A stretch of 56,899 nt of DNA from Lachnoclostridium sp. UBA3320. GTDB taxonomy: Bacteria; Bacillota; Clostridia; Lachnospirales; Lachnospiraceae. This document shows positions 46,001 to 53,725 of the stretch, in pieces. Location of the stretch: contig DESG01000164.1 in NCBI GenBank assembly GCA_002361175.1, forward strand, positions 1 through 56,899, read 5' to 3'. The number at the start of each line of letters is the position of its first letter. Position 1 is the first letter of the stretch. Below the pieces are notes generated by a model that did not search any database, was not told the origin of the DNA, and saw only the letters and a program-made list of their open reading frames with translations. Made by a program: the position numbers and the translations under genes.

Positions 46001-48264
46001 AAAATGTTGATAAAGCTTTAGATTATAAATATGATGAAAAGAACTGTATCTTAAATGCAACTGATATTATGATGGAGTCAATGATGTATTCTCTGCCAGC
46101 AACACAAGTATTAAATCCACTATTAAACAAAGCAGATAAAGTTAATGCTCTTAATACTTCGCTAAAAGCAATGGAAGATGCAATGACTCTGTTCTATCAT
46201 CACAAAGGACTTAGCAATGATGCAGAGGCAGTAGAGAAAGGAAACAATGCTCTTCCATCACAGCACTTAAATATCAGGTATATGAGGATGTTTGCTGGTG
46301 CATTTATGTATGCCTCTGGAAACCATATTGGCATTGAATATGGTTCATCAAATATAGCCAGTGGTGCAACTAGTATAAACAGCCTTGGATGGGGTATTGC
46401 ACATGAAATTGGTCATGATATTAATCAGGGTAGTTATGCTGTTGCAGAAGTTACGAATAATTACTTTTCTCAGCTTCTGACAGGTAGAGAGCGTTACACA
46501 TGGGAAAATGTATATAAGAAAGTCACCTCTGGAACGATAGGTCGTGCTTCTAATGTATTTACACAGCTTGCATTATACTGGCAGCTTCATCTTGCATTTG
46601 ATAATGAAAAAAATGACCATCGTATATATGACAATTACAAAGACCAATTTAACAATTTGTTCTTTGCACGTGTAGATACTTATTCAAGGAATCCTGCAAA
46701 AGCACCTCAAGAAGGACTTTTATTAAACGGTGGTACTGACCAGAATATTATGCGTCTTTCATGTGCTGCTGCTAACAAAAATATTCTTCCATTCTTTGAA
46801 CGTTGGGGTATGATACCTGACAAAGCTACTGCTGAATATGCTAAAAAATATGGAGAAGCAGAAACAAAAGCACTTTATTATGTAAATCCTAGTGCAAGGG
46901 ATTATCGTATAGCTAATCCTAGTGAGAAAAGTACAATTCTTAACAAAGAAAATATTGTAATAGCAAAGACAGATGCAAGCTCAAACCAAGTAAAAGTTCA
47001 TATTACTGCTAATGCAAGTGTTGATAAAAACTTAATTCTGGGATATGAGATTATTCGCAGTATGACAAGTAATGGCAAAAAAGAATCACAGGTAGTTGGA
47101 TTCCAACCTATAGCTACTGATAGTGATATTACTACTTTTACAGATACTATCTCTACTATAAATAACAGGGTAATGTCTTATACAGTTAAAGCAGTTGATA
47201 AATATCTTAATTACTCTAAAGAAGTAGATGCTGGTGCAGTTAAAATTCAGACAGATGGAGTTATTGATAAATCTTTGTGGACAGTAGAAACGACTACAAC
47301 ATCAACTGAAGATACGCAAATTAAAACTAATGATGATGACCCTGACAATGGTTATGATACAGACAATGCTACAGCAAAGAAAGTACATACTATTGATAGA
47401 ATTATTGATAATAACAAAACTACTGTATATAATGGGAGAGCTTCAAGCACTGGTGCAGAAATTACCATTGATATGCATAAGACACAGGCAGTTACAGCAC
47501 TTAAATACAATGGAGCAGCACTTTCTTCTGTAAACATTCAAGTAAGTGAAGATGGTACAAAGTGGACTACTGTAAAAGAAAAAGTTAATCTTGAAGGTAC
47601 AGACGAAAGCAAAAACACTATATGGTTTAACTCTGTTCAAGAAACCGCAAGAGATAATTGGATTGGTACTTATGATGCCAGATATATTAAGTTAACTACA
47701 TCTCAGACTGGCAATATCTCAATTAATGAAATTGATATATGTGGTCCATCTGGAGATAATCTGGAATTTATAACGACAGACGGTACTAAGCCAGCTATTG
47801 GCAAACTAAGTGAAAATTATAAATATGGTGATAAAGAAGAAGATGTTATTCCTGCTGGTTCATTAATCTTTACAGGAACATATAAAGGCAACCCTGCTTA
47901 CAATATAGTCATATTATATGATACTGATGGCAATGTAATTGGAGGAACTGATAGTGAGGGAAACCTTATAGCAAAACAGGTGATATTTGCAGATGTTCCA
48001 GAAAAAGGAAATCTTGGTGAAACAAGCGATGGAACATGGGTATATTATATAGAGCCTAAAGATTTGAAAGAAGATTACCTAAAAACTTTAAAAGGTATAC
48101 GTGGCGAATTATATCGTGTTGATAATGCTAAAACTGCTGAAGGAGAACGTATTACCAGTGATACTCTTGTTATAACAGATATTCCGCAAACTTTAGCAAA
48201 ATTGCCAGATATTACTTTAACAGGCAGCATTATACAGGGAGGTAACAATGAAAAAATTAATTAG
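43036..48264 (+). CDS. Secreted M60-like zinc metallopeptidase with dockerin-like, FN3 and F5/8C modules
   Basis: A 1742-residue secreted protein. In order: signal peptide; an Ig/CNA-B-like domain (about 45-125); a dockerin-like pair of calcium loops (about 146-200: GDVNNDKLINEKD and SDINNDGKTDIAD, with Asp/Asn at positions 1, 3, 5 and 12); two FN3 domains (about 379-590); an F5/8 type C domain (about 600-760); the M60 domain (about 830-1290) with HEIGH at 1123-1127 and Glu1138; another FN3-like part; and a second F5/8 type C domain (about 1450-1575). M60/enhancin enzymes cut mucin-type glycoproteins. There is no LPxTG. The ATG follows AGGAGG, and the stop overlaps the next gene by 17 bases. 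Confidence 0.88.
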   Translation: MKKIMAILLTVCLLLQLSTGFAMPVDSTKTTASTVKAAEVISEDSSVEIEVRSSLFSPCKGIVSVEINNGTKKQTKELEFLNNVSGIARFDNLKSGEYTITVLADRFEKYEQTITVKAGWLHRLLICSSKIDNTVSNATLGWIKAGDVNNDKLINEKDTNQVLSDIHHNVENTNSDINNDGKTDIADLQYLVQLESGTQKSVVERLRIVKNINRLYGTECISGDINSLIKNQPVTLRPPNPNDEISDDNPIGLEFILADENSTNSTIDGITLLAPSDDGSSSNITNGVVEVEQADGKKFEISLNQTNTANLRQSKKSLKTAPIAKATVNTESDCSLVLDFNGQIAVKRVTIKITGTKKEQKLLEISKVEFVNNMEERIPAPTLDIPALSAPKPVNKQLDVSWSAQNNVTGYELSVSGPVKGSQEPVSEIINVSSNNYSIKMIKNASLINFKEYKIKVRSVNGDWHSPWSAEVIGIPAPQEKPAPPDNVSVIGGYESIRVSWKDMDDSNCYMVYYKKSNEPDSSYRPVVEGFTPTNKTDNCITTNNYTIENLEAETEYIVYVIGWNELGWSNPSLESLGMTKSSNPPELPNYKLINTSNGEGKVSAHIESATIGGANGAKMFGSSLDTEAKSGLGLVDNDYSSYWSIFEWDDGVSYPGNNKGMFITLDNDYDMNYITFAAFKEVVSLNQVRIEYWNTATGSDINSRKVVGASLVKRQDKHKNPYYIIKFNEKVTANKVHISLSTGYTRAEMKVGEIRFYDYDKIEDDIMALYADDMHTTLKSDVTAETISLLEQRLETPDAASGEKHPFYEELKLEIDNIKNIFNDNPSPSYEVINQITSKKDSHLGFGGLNSWQPLGKTVYAGEKLVVYVGHNQKKTNQSTDLTLVMTQYHSESNKLSKTSAALKTGRNIITVPQIADKNFERGGQIYIAYSGNNSSDRYAVRILGGSDIPVLNLYGKTDTERKSAIEIYIGRLEEHLKNIQKEHEKHKNVDKALDYKYDEKNCILNATDIMMESMMYSLPATQVLNPLLNKADKVNALNTSLKAMEDAMTLFYHHKGLSNDAEAVEKGNNALPSQHLNIRYMRMFAGAFMYASGNHIGIEYGSSNIASGATSINSLGWGIAHEIGHDINQGSYAVAEVTNNYFSQLLTGRERYTWENVYKKVTSGTIGRASNVFTQLALYWQLHLAFDNEKNDHRIYDNYKDQFNNLFFARVDTYSRNPAKAPQEGLLLNGGTDQNIMRLSCAAANKNILPFFERWGMIPDKATAEYAKKYGEAETKALYYVNPSARDYRIANPSEKSTILNKENIVIAKTDASSNQVKVHITANASVDKNLILGYEIIRSMTSNGKKESQVVGFQPIATDSDITTFTDTISTINNRVMSYTVKAVDKYLNYSKEVDAGAVKIQTDGVIDKSLWTVETTTTSTEDTQIKTNDDDPDNGYDTDNATAKKVHTIDRIIDNNKTTVYNGRASSTGAEITIDMHKTQAVTALKYNGAALSSVNIQVSEDGTKWTTVKEKVNLEGTDESKNTIWFNSVQETARDNWIGTYDARYIKLTTSQTGNISINEIDICGPSGDNLEFITTDGTKPAIGKLSENYKYGDKEEDVIPAGSLIFTGTYKGNPAYNIVILYDTDGNVIGGTDSEGNLIAKQVIFADVPEKGNLGETSDGTWVYYIEPKDLKEDYLKTLKGIRGELYRVDNAKTAEGERITSDTLVITDIPQTLAKLPDITLTGSIIQGGNNEKIN

Positions 48265-49660
48265 TTATATACTTCTATCTGTTCTTTTGATTGCTGCCAC
48301 TTCACCCTTTAATGCATTGGCAGCAGAAACAGATTGGAGCGCAGAACTTACAACCAATGAAAATAATATTAATATAACAATGTCTGCTTCACAAGCAGAA
48401 ACACAGGTTATTACATCTCTGCATTTTAGGGTAAATGTATCTATTACTAGCGGTAAAATGACTGCACCAACATTTCAGTTTGCTGACGCAGTTGAAAGCA
48501 AAGTAAAGGATGCTGCGACAATTATAGACGATTCTTCTAACTATACTGTAGACATTGTTCTTTCTGGCACAAAAGACCAGAATATATTTAAAACAGGTAA
48601 ACAGGCTAATATTGGAACTATCTCTTTACATCCAACAACAAGTGCGTATAAGGTAACTGTGCAATTTACAGGAATAACATCTGATAGTAAAGAGCCAATG
48701 GCAGAATATATAACTCGTGATGGGCAATTTGCAGAAGAAGTGACACTTGTAAATACAAAACCAGTTAATATAGAAAAAACGACAACACAAAGTTCAAGTG
48801 ATAGTTCAAATGACACTTCAAATGACAGTTCAGATGGCAGTTCAGGCGGTAACTCAAGTGGTAATTCAGGAGGCAGTTTTGGTGGCATTAGTGGTGGAGG
48901 CGTTGGTAATGTTATTGGAACAACATCTCCATCAACAACACCAAACAATACAAATACACAAGCACCAGTTACTTCTGTTGCTCCTGTGACAACGACTGCT
49001 CCTGTAACAACGACTGTTCCTGTAGTAACGATTGCTCCTGTAACAACACAAGCACCAGTTGTTTCACAAACACCTGTTTCTTTTGACAGTCAGAAAAATC
49101 CACAACTGCAAAGCTCTGTTAAAAAAGGCTCTAATATTGTAAATCTTAATTGGAGTAAAGTATATGATGCTAATGGCTATATTATTTACAGTAAAACAAA
49201 AGCAAACGCAAAGTATAAGAAAATAAAGATTATTTCTAATCCTGAAAGAACAATTTGCTCTTTAAAAATGAATTATGCTACATCTTATTTATTTAAAATA
49301 TGTGCATTTAAGAATTTAGAAGATGACAGCAAAATTTATAGTAAGTATAGCAGTGTAATAAAAGTTACAACAGCACCAACTAAAGTAAAAGGACTTAAAG
49401 TAAAACGTGCAGGAAAAGTTAAAGCTTCTATTTCTTGGAAAAAGGTTACAAGAGCAAGTGGATATCAAATTTTTAAAAGCACAAGGAAAGATAGCGGATA
49501 TACGCTTGTTAAAACTCTTAAAAAAGGTTCTATCTTAAGCACTAATTTAAAACAAAAAGGTAGAAAAACTTATTATTATAAAATAAGGGCATATGTAAAT
49601 GATATAAATCAAAAACGTGTATATGGAAACTTTAGTAAAAGTCTTGTAGCAAAATACTGA
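48248..49660 (+). CDS. Secreted protein: cohesin-like domain, Thr/Pro linker, two FN3-like domains
   Basis: A 470-residue protein. Residues 1-26 are a signal peptide ending NALAAE. Residues 27-165 form a beta-rich domain that could be cohesin-like: an N-terminal strand pattern, then FKTGKQANIGTISLHPT near the end. A Ser/Asp/Gly-rich stretch follows (about 175-230), then repeats of APVTT and VPVVT units (about 240-280), which look like a flexible, perhaps glycosylated, linker. The C-terminal 180 residues are two FN3-like domains (VNLNWSKVYDANGYIIYSK and ASISWKKVTRASGYQIFKS). It is translationally coupled to the M60 gene and has no visible anchor. The cohesin call is tentative. Confidence 0.75.
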   Translation: MKKLISYILLSVLLIAATSPFNALAAETDWSAELTTNENNINITMSASQAETQVITSLHFRVNVSITSGKMTAPTFQFADAVESKVKDAATIIDDSSNYTVDIVLSGTKDQNIFKTGKQANIGTISLHPTTSAYKVTVQFTGITSDSKEPMAEYITRDGQFAEEVTLVNTKPVNIEKTTTQSSSDSSNDTSNDSSDGSSGGNSSGNSGGSFGGISGGGVGNVIGTTSPSTTPNNTNTQAPVTSVAPVTTTAPVTTTVPVVTIAPVTTQAPVVSQTPVSFDSQKNPQLQSSVKKGSNIVNLNWSKVYDANGYIIYSKTKANAKYKKIKIISNPERTICSLKMNYATSYLFKICAFKNLEDDSKIYSKYSSVIKVTTAPTKVKGLKVKRAGKVKASISWKKVTRASGYQIFKSTRKDSGYTLVKTLKKGSILSTNLKQKGRKTYYYKIRAYVNDINQKRVYGNFSKSLVAKY

Positions 49661-49672
49661 TAAATAAATATA

Positions 49673-49711
49673 AATTATGGCAAGTCAATATTTGTTTGAC
49701 TTGCCATAATT
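49673..49711. terminator. Terminator between the FN3 protein and the Sel1 gene
   Basis: AATTATGGCAAGTCAA (49673-49688) pairs perfectly with TTGACTTGCCATAATT (49696-49711) around a 7-base loop. Flanks are A/T-rich on both strands, without a pure T-run. It separates converging genes. Confidence 0.85.
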
Positions 49712-49721
49712 ATAATTATAT

Positions 49722-50951
49722 TCACCTAATTTTTCTTCTACAGTAATCATCTCCTGCTGCTGCTCCTACTTTATACCATTTATTGGCGTTTTCTATATCA
49801 TTCATTGCACTGTACAAATCAGCTAAATTTCTTATTGCATCTTCATGTTTCTGGTCTGCTGCCTTTGTAAGCCACTGTACTGCTTTTTTAAAATCAATTT
49901 CAACACCATCACCAAACCAGTATTTCATGCCAAGTATACACTGCGCTGTGGGAAGCCCCTGTTCTGCCATATCTTTATATATATTAAATGCTTTTTCTTT
50001 AGCGCCTTCTATCTCTGGTGGATTCTGGTCATAGAGTCTGCCCAGTTCAAAGAAAGCACGTTTATAACCGTTGTCAGCGGATTCTGAATACCACTTCGCA
50101 GCTTCATTATAGTCAAGGTGATTACTATCTTTTTCTGCATAATAATCACCCATTTCACACTGGCTTGATGCATTTCCCTGAAAAGCTTTCTTTAAGACAC
50201 GTTTTTTTCTGATATTCATTAACTTATAATACCTTGCGTCTTCAATTTTAGGTTTAGCCAAAACAGGTTCTGGTTTCTGTTTATTTTCTACAGAGTTTGA
50301 TTTGTTTTTCTTGGCGGAAATAGATGCTTTTTTTCTGTTACTTTCCCTACCAGATGCTTTTGGGGGGTCAACATTGTAATAACTGTCATCTCTTACCATA
50401 TCTTCATCATCACTTGCCACACTATTTTTTGTAGTATTTGCCGATAAATTTGTATCTGATTCCATATATTCTGAAACATCTAGCTTTTTATTATTGTTAA
50501 TTATATGTAGCTGACCTATTATGTCATTTTGACCTTTTCTCTCTAAAGCAGTTTTTTCGTGGAACATAGCTTTTTCATCATCTGTAGCTTCCCATCTGCG
50601 AACAATATCAAGCCGAAACCTCCAGCCAAATGCAAACATAAGACTCTCTACAACCATAACTGCATATTTTTCAGCCACAGCGCCTACAAGCAAATTAACC
50701 GATTTTTCTATAAGCACACGTTTTCGCCACTGCTCTCTTTTATTACATTCAAAAAATGCAGATACAATATTTTTATCATAAGCAAGCTTTAAAAGTAGCA
50801 CTTCATTATCCACATTGCTGTATGCGCTGGAATACTTTTGAAGAAATGTCTTTTCATTCTGCAATATGCTTTCATTGCCATCTATAAGTTTACTAATGTG
50901 TATTAGCAGTGAATGAGGATATACAGGTTCAATTATGACTGTGTTATTCAT
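49722..50951 (-). CDS. Sel1-repeat (TPR-like) protein
   Basis: A 409-residue protein without a signal peptide. The C-terminal half holds about four Sel1-like repeats: QCEMGDYYAE..NEAAKWYSESADNGY, RAFFELGRLYD..KAFNIYKDMAEQG, AQCILGMKYWFGDG..AVQWLTKAADQ and the last unit up to AAAGDDYC. These 36-residue helical repeats bind protein partners. The first 230 residues are unrecognised, with a Lys/Ser/Asn-rich linker (about 165-225). It starts 36 bases after the flagellin stop with GGGAGAG before the ATG, so it is likely read from the flagellin sigma-28 promoter. Confidence 0.78.
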   Translation of the reverse strand: MNNTVIIEPVYPHSLLIHISKLIDGNESILQNEKTFLQKYSSAYSNVDNEVLLLKLAYDKNIVSAFFECNKREQWRKRVLIEKSVNLLVGAVAEKYAVMVVESLMFAFGWRFRLDIVRRWEATDDEKAMFHEKTALERKGQNDIIGQLHIINNNKKLDVSEYMESDTNLSANTTKNSVASDDEDMVRDDSYYNVDPPKASGRESNRKKASISAKKNKSNSVENKQKPEPVLAKPKIEDARYYKLMNIRKKRVLKKAFQGNASSQCEMGDYYAEKDSNHLDYNEAAKWYSESADNGYKRAFFELGRLYDQNPPEIEGAKEKAFNIYKDMAEQGLPTAQCILGMKYWFGDGVEIDFKKAVQWLTKAADQKHEDAIRNLADLYSAMNDIENANKWYKVGAAAGDDYCRRKIR

Positions 50952-50987
50952 ATTACTCTCCCAATATATGCCCAGTGTTAAAATCTA

Positions 50988-51860
50988 TTACTGTACCATT
51001 TTCAATATGGTCTCTTTGCCGCTATTTGCCTGTGCAGCCATTGAAATACCAGCCTGCTCAATAATATTTGCAGTTGATATTATAACCATCTCATCCGCTA
51101 AGTTGGCATCACGTATAAGTGATTCAGAAGACTGTGTATTCTCAGACGAGTTTGTATTGTTAGAATATGCGTGGTCAAGCCTGTTAGATATTGCACCCAT
51201 CTTAGAACGCTCATTATCAACCTTATCTATTGCACGGTCAACAAGAGCTATTGATTCTGTAGCTACTTTATTGTCTGATACATCAACACCTCTTGTTTCA
51301 AGTACTTCTGTACTAAGCATTGGCAGTTTTACAGAAATGATATGTGATGTATCTGCTCCTACCTGTAATGCAATACCTCCATTATTTTCACTATTATCGC
51401 TATTATCAATGTCGTCTTCTTCTGTTTCAGAACTACCTGAGCCGCCTCTTAAAAGCTTCATTGTGTTAAACTCTGTTTCACTAGTTATTCTGTCTATCTC
51501 ATTATTAAGGGCATCTATTTCCATCTGTATGCTTTCTCTATCTTCCGCAACATTTGTATCATTAGCGCCCTGTACACAGAGTTCTCTCATTCTATGCAAT
51601 ATCAGATGTAATTCATTCATGCCAGCATCGGCAGTTGCTATCATGTTTTGTCCATCTTGCGAATTTTTACTTGCCTGATTCAGACCTCTTATCTGACCTC
51701 TCATTGATTCTGAAACTGTGAGACCAGATGCATTATCTGCTGCCTTATTTAATTTGTATCCACTAGCAAGTTTTTCTATAGAATTTCTCTTATTTTTGTC
51801 TGTTATATTTAACTGCCTTGCGACATATCTGCCAGGCGTATTTTCAATTTCTACAACCAT
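50988..51860 (-). CDS. Divergent flagellin
   Basis: A 290-residue flagellin. The N-terminal D0/D1 helices carry EKLASGYKLNKAADNASGLT, then SMRGQIRGL and QDGQNMIATADAGM. The C-terminal part has ISNRLDHAY and ISMAAQANSGKETILKMVQ. It differs from typical flagellins: the N-terminus is MVVEIENTPGRY, the middle is a short acidic stretch (SETEEDDIDNSDNSE), and RELCVQGAND contains a Cys where Ala is usual. It is probably a minor filament or regulatory flagellin. The ATG at 51860 has AAGGAGG eight bases upstream. It has a sigma-28 promoter and is followed by the Sel1 gene. Confidence 0.87.
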   Translation of the reverse strand: MVVEIENTPGRYVARQLNITDKNKRNSIEKLASGYKLNKAADNASGLTVSESMRGQIRGLNQASKNSQDGQNMIATADAGMNELHLILHRMRELCVQGANDTNVAEDRESIQMEIDALNNEIDRITSETEFNTMKLLRGGSGSSETEEDDIDNSDNSENNGGIALQVGADTSHIISVKLPMLSTEVLETRGVDVSDNKVATESIALVDRAIDKVDNERSKMGAISNRLDHAYSNNTNSSENTQSSESLIRDANLADEMVIISTANIIEQAGISMAAQANSGKETILKMVQ

Positions 51861-51916
51861 GTAATTTACCTCCTTGAATAAAAGCATCCATTCTTTTATA
51901 TAATACCTCTTATATT

Positions 51917-51943
51917 ATATCGGCTATTTAAAAAACATAATTA
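51917..51943 (-). promoter_or_regulatory. Sigma-28 (SigD/FliA) promoter of flagellin
   Basis: On the minus strand, GCCGATAT (51924-51917), the exact sigma-28 -10 box, lies 15 bases after TAAT (51943-51940), one change from TAAA. The start near 51910 leaves about a 50-base leader. An 8-base inverted repeat (ATATAATA/TATTATAT) overlaps the start. Confidence 0.8.
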
Positions 51944-51957
51944 TAGTTTTGTCCATT

Positions 51958-53697
51958 TTATTTGTAATCTTGTACATGTGACTCTATATCAGCAAAGAGT
52001 TTAAGCCTTAAATTCTTTATATATTCTGCTGCTTCTTCTACAGAGACCATTGTTTTAATAGACTTATCTCTTGTTGTAATTTCTACAGAAGATTCTTTTA
52101 AATTACGAGGGCTTATAATTACACGTATTGGCACACCGATAAGGTCTGCATCAGAGAACATTACACCTGGTCTTACTTGTCTGTCATCATAGAGAGCCTC
52201 TATTCCAATATCTGTTAAATCCTTATATAGTTTATCTGCCACCTGTTTTGTGTCTTCATCATCTGCACGTAGACAACATATTTGTACTTCCCAAGGTGCA
52301 ATCGAAATTGGCCATATTGGTCCATATTCATCATGGTGCACTTCACATACAGACGCAGCAAGTCGTCCAACACCTATACCATAACACCCCATTATTGGGT
52401 AATGGCTTTCTCCATTTTCATCTGTATACTGCATATTCATAGTTTCTGTGTATTTTGTGCCGAGCTGGAAGATATTGCCAACTTCTATTCCACGCTTAAT
52501 CGTTATAGCTGATTTTTTACAGCATGGGCATATGCCACCTTCTTTTATCTTAGAAATATCAACATAATTTACATTTTCTAAATCCCTTTCAAGGTCAAGT
52601 CCTGTATAGTGATATCCTTCTTTATTAGCTCCTGCTACGATGTTTCCAATACCTTTTAATGACACATCAATATAAAATTCTACCTCATTTGAGATGCCAT
52701 AAGGTCCTATATAACCAGCTACAAGACAGTCATCTGCCGTTATCTCAGCAGTGTGAATTTCTCCTCCTACCAGATTTCTTAACTTTGTTTCATTTACTTC
52801 ATAATCACCACGCACAAATGCAACTACAAACTTATCATCAATATTTTTCTGATATACTACTGCCTTACATGAAGTTTTTACATCACTTTTAAGGAAAGCA
52901 CAAACATCTTCAATAGTTTTACAATTTGGAGTTTCTACACATAAAAGTTTATCACTGTCAGCTTTAGTATTTTCAACTATATTTTCAGCAGCTTCCATAT
53001 TAGAGCTGTAATCACATTCATTACATATAACTATTGAATCTTCACCTACAGGTGTTAAAAGCATATATTCATGTGAAACACTGCCGCCCATTATACCTGA
53101 ATCAGATTTTACAGTTACAACTTCAGGCACGCCGACTTTCTGAAAAATACGATTATATGCCTGAAAACATATTTTATAATATCTGTCAAGGTCTTCTTGT
53201 GATGTGTGAAAAGAATATGCATCCTTCATTGTAAATTCACGTACACGTATCATACCAGCTCTTGGTCTTGCCTCATCTCTAAACTTGCGCTGTATCTGAT
53301 ATATCATAAATGGATACTTAGTGTAAGACTGTGCATATTCACGTACAAGCTGCACAGCCGCCTCTTCATGTGTCATTCCAAGAACGTGATTAGAGCCATT
53401 TCTATCCTTAAAACGCACAAGTTCGTTTCCAATGCTTTCATATCTGCCAGATTCTTCCCATAAAACAGCAGGCAAGACAACAGGAAAAAGCACCTCCTGC
53501 CCATCAATAGCATCCATTTCTTTGCGTATTATATTTTCAATCTTTGCAGTAATTCTTCTAAGTACAGGAAACTCAGAATAAATGCCATTGCCAACGTATT
53601 TCATAAATCCGCCACGTACCATAAGTGCATGGCTGTCGATTACACAATCAGATGGTTTTTCCTTAAATCTTTGTCCTACTAAATTTGCTACTTTCAT
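51958..53697 (-). CDS. proS: Prolyl-tRNA synthetase
   Basis: A 579-residue class II synthetase that charges tRNA-Pro. Motif 2 lies around QIQRKFRDEARPRAGMIRVREF, then motif 3 around MGCYGIGVGRLAASV. The insertion domain (about 225-390) is the YbaK-like editing domain of the bacterial type. The C-terminal anticodon-binding domain contains DDRQVRPGVMFSDADLIGVP. The ATG at 53697 follows GGAGGAATTT. It starts 28 bases after the nrdD stop, so no T-box leader fits before it. Confidence 0.96.
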   Translation of the reverse strand: MKVANLVGQRFKEKPSDCVIDSHALMVRGGFMKYVGNGIYSEFPVLRRITAKIENIIRKEMDAIDGQEVLFPVVLPAVLWEESGRYESIGNELVRFKDRNGSNHVLGMTHEEAAVQLVREYAQSYTKYPFMIYQIQRKFRDEARPRAGMIRVREFTMKDAYSFHTSQEDLDRYYKICFQAYNRIFQKVGVPEVVTVKSDSGIMGGSVSHEYMLLTPVGEDSIVICNECDYSSNMEAAENIVENTKADSDKLLCVETPNCKTIEDVCAFLKSDVKTSCKAVVYQKNIDDKFVVAFVRGDYEVNETKLRNLVGGEIHTAEITADDCLVAGYIGPYGISNEVEFYIDVSLKGIGNIVAGANKEGYHYTGLDLERDLENVNYVDISKIKEGGICPCCKKSAITIKRGIEVGNIFQLGTKYTETMNMQYTDENGESHYPIMGCYGIGVGRLAASVCEVHHDEYGPIWPISIAPWEVQICCLRADDEDTKQVADKLYKDLTDIGIEALYDDRQVRPGVMFSDADLIGVPIRVIISPRNLKESSVEITTRDKSIKTMVSVEEAAEYIKNLRLKLFADIESHVQDYK

Positions 53698-53725
53698 AAA
53701 TTCCTCCATTTTTAGATATTTATAA

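Noticed and set aside
43036..49660. Sortase-anchored surface proteins
   Set aside because: Neither C-terminus has LPxTG, a hydrophobic segment or a basic tail.
53698..53725. T-box leader for proS
   Set aside because: Only 28 bases separate proS from nrdD, so no T-box can fit.
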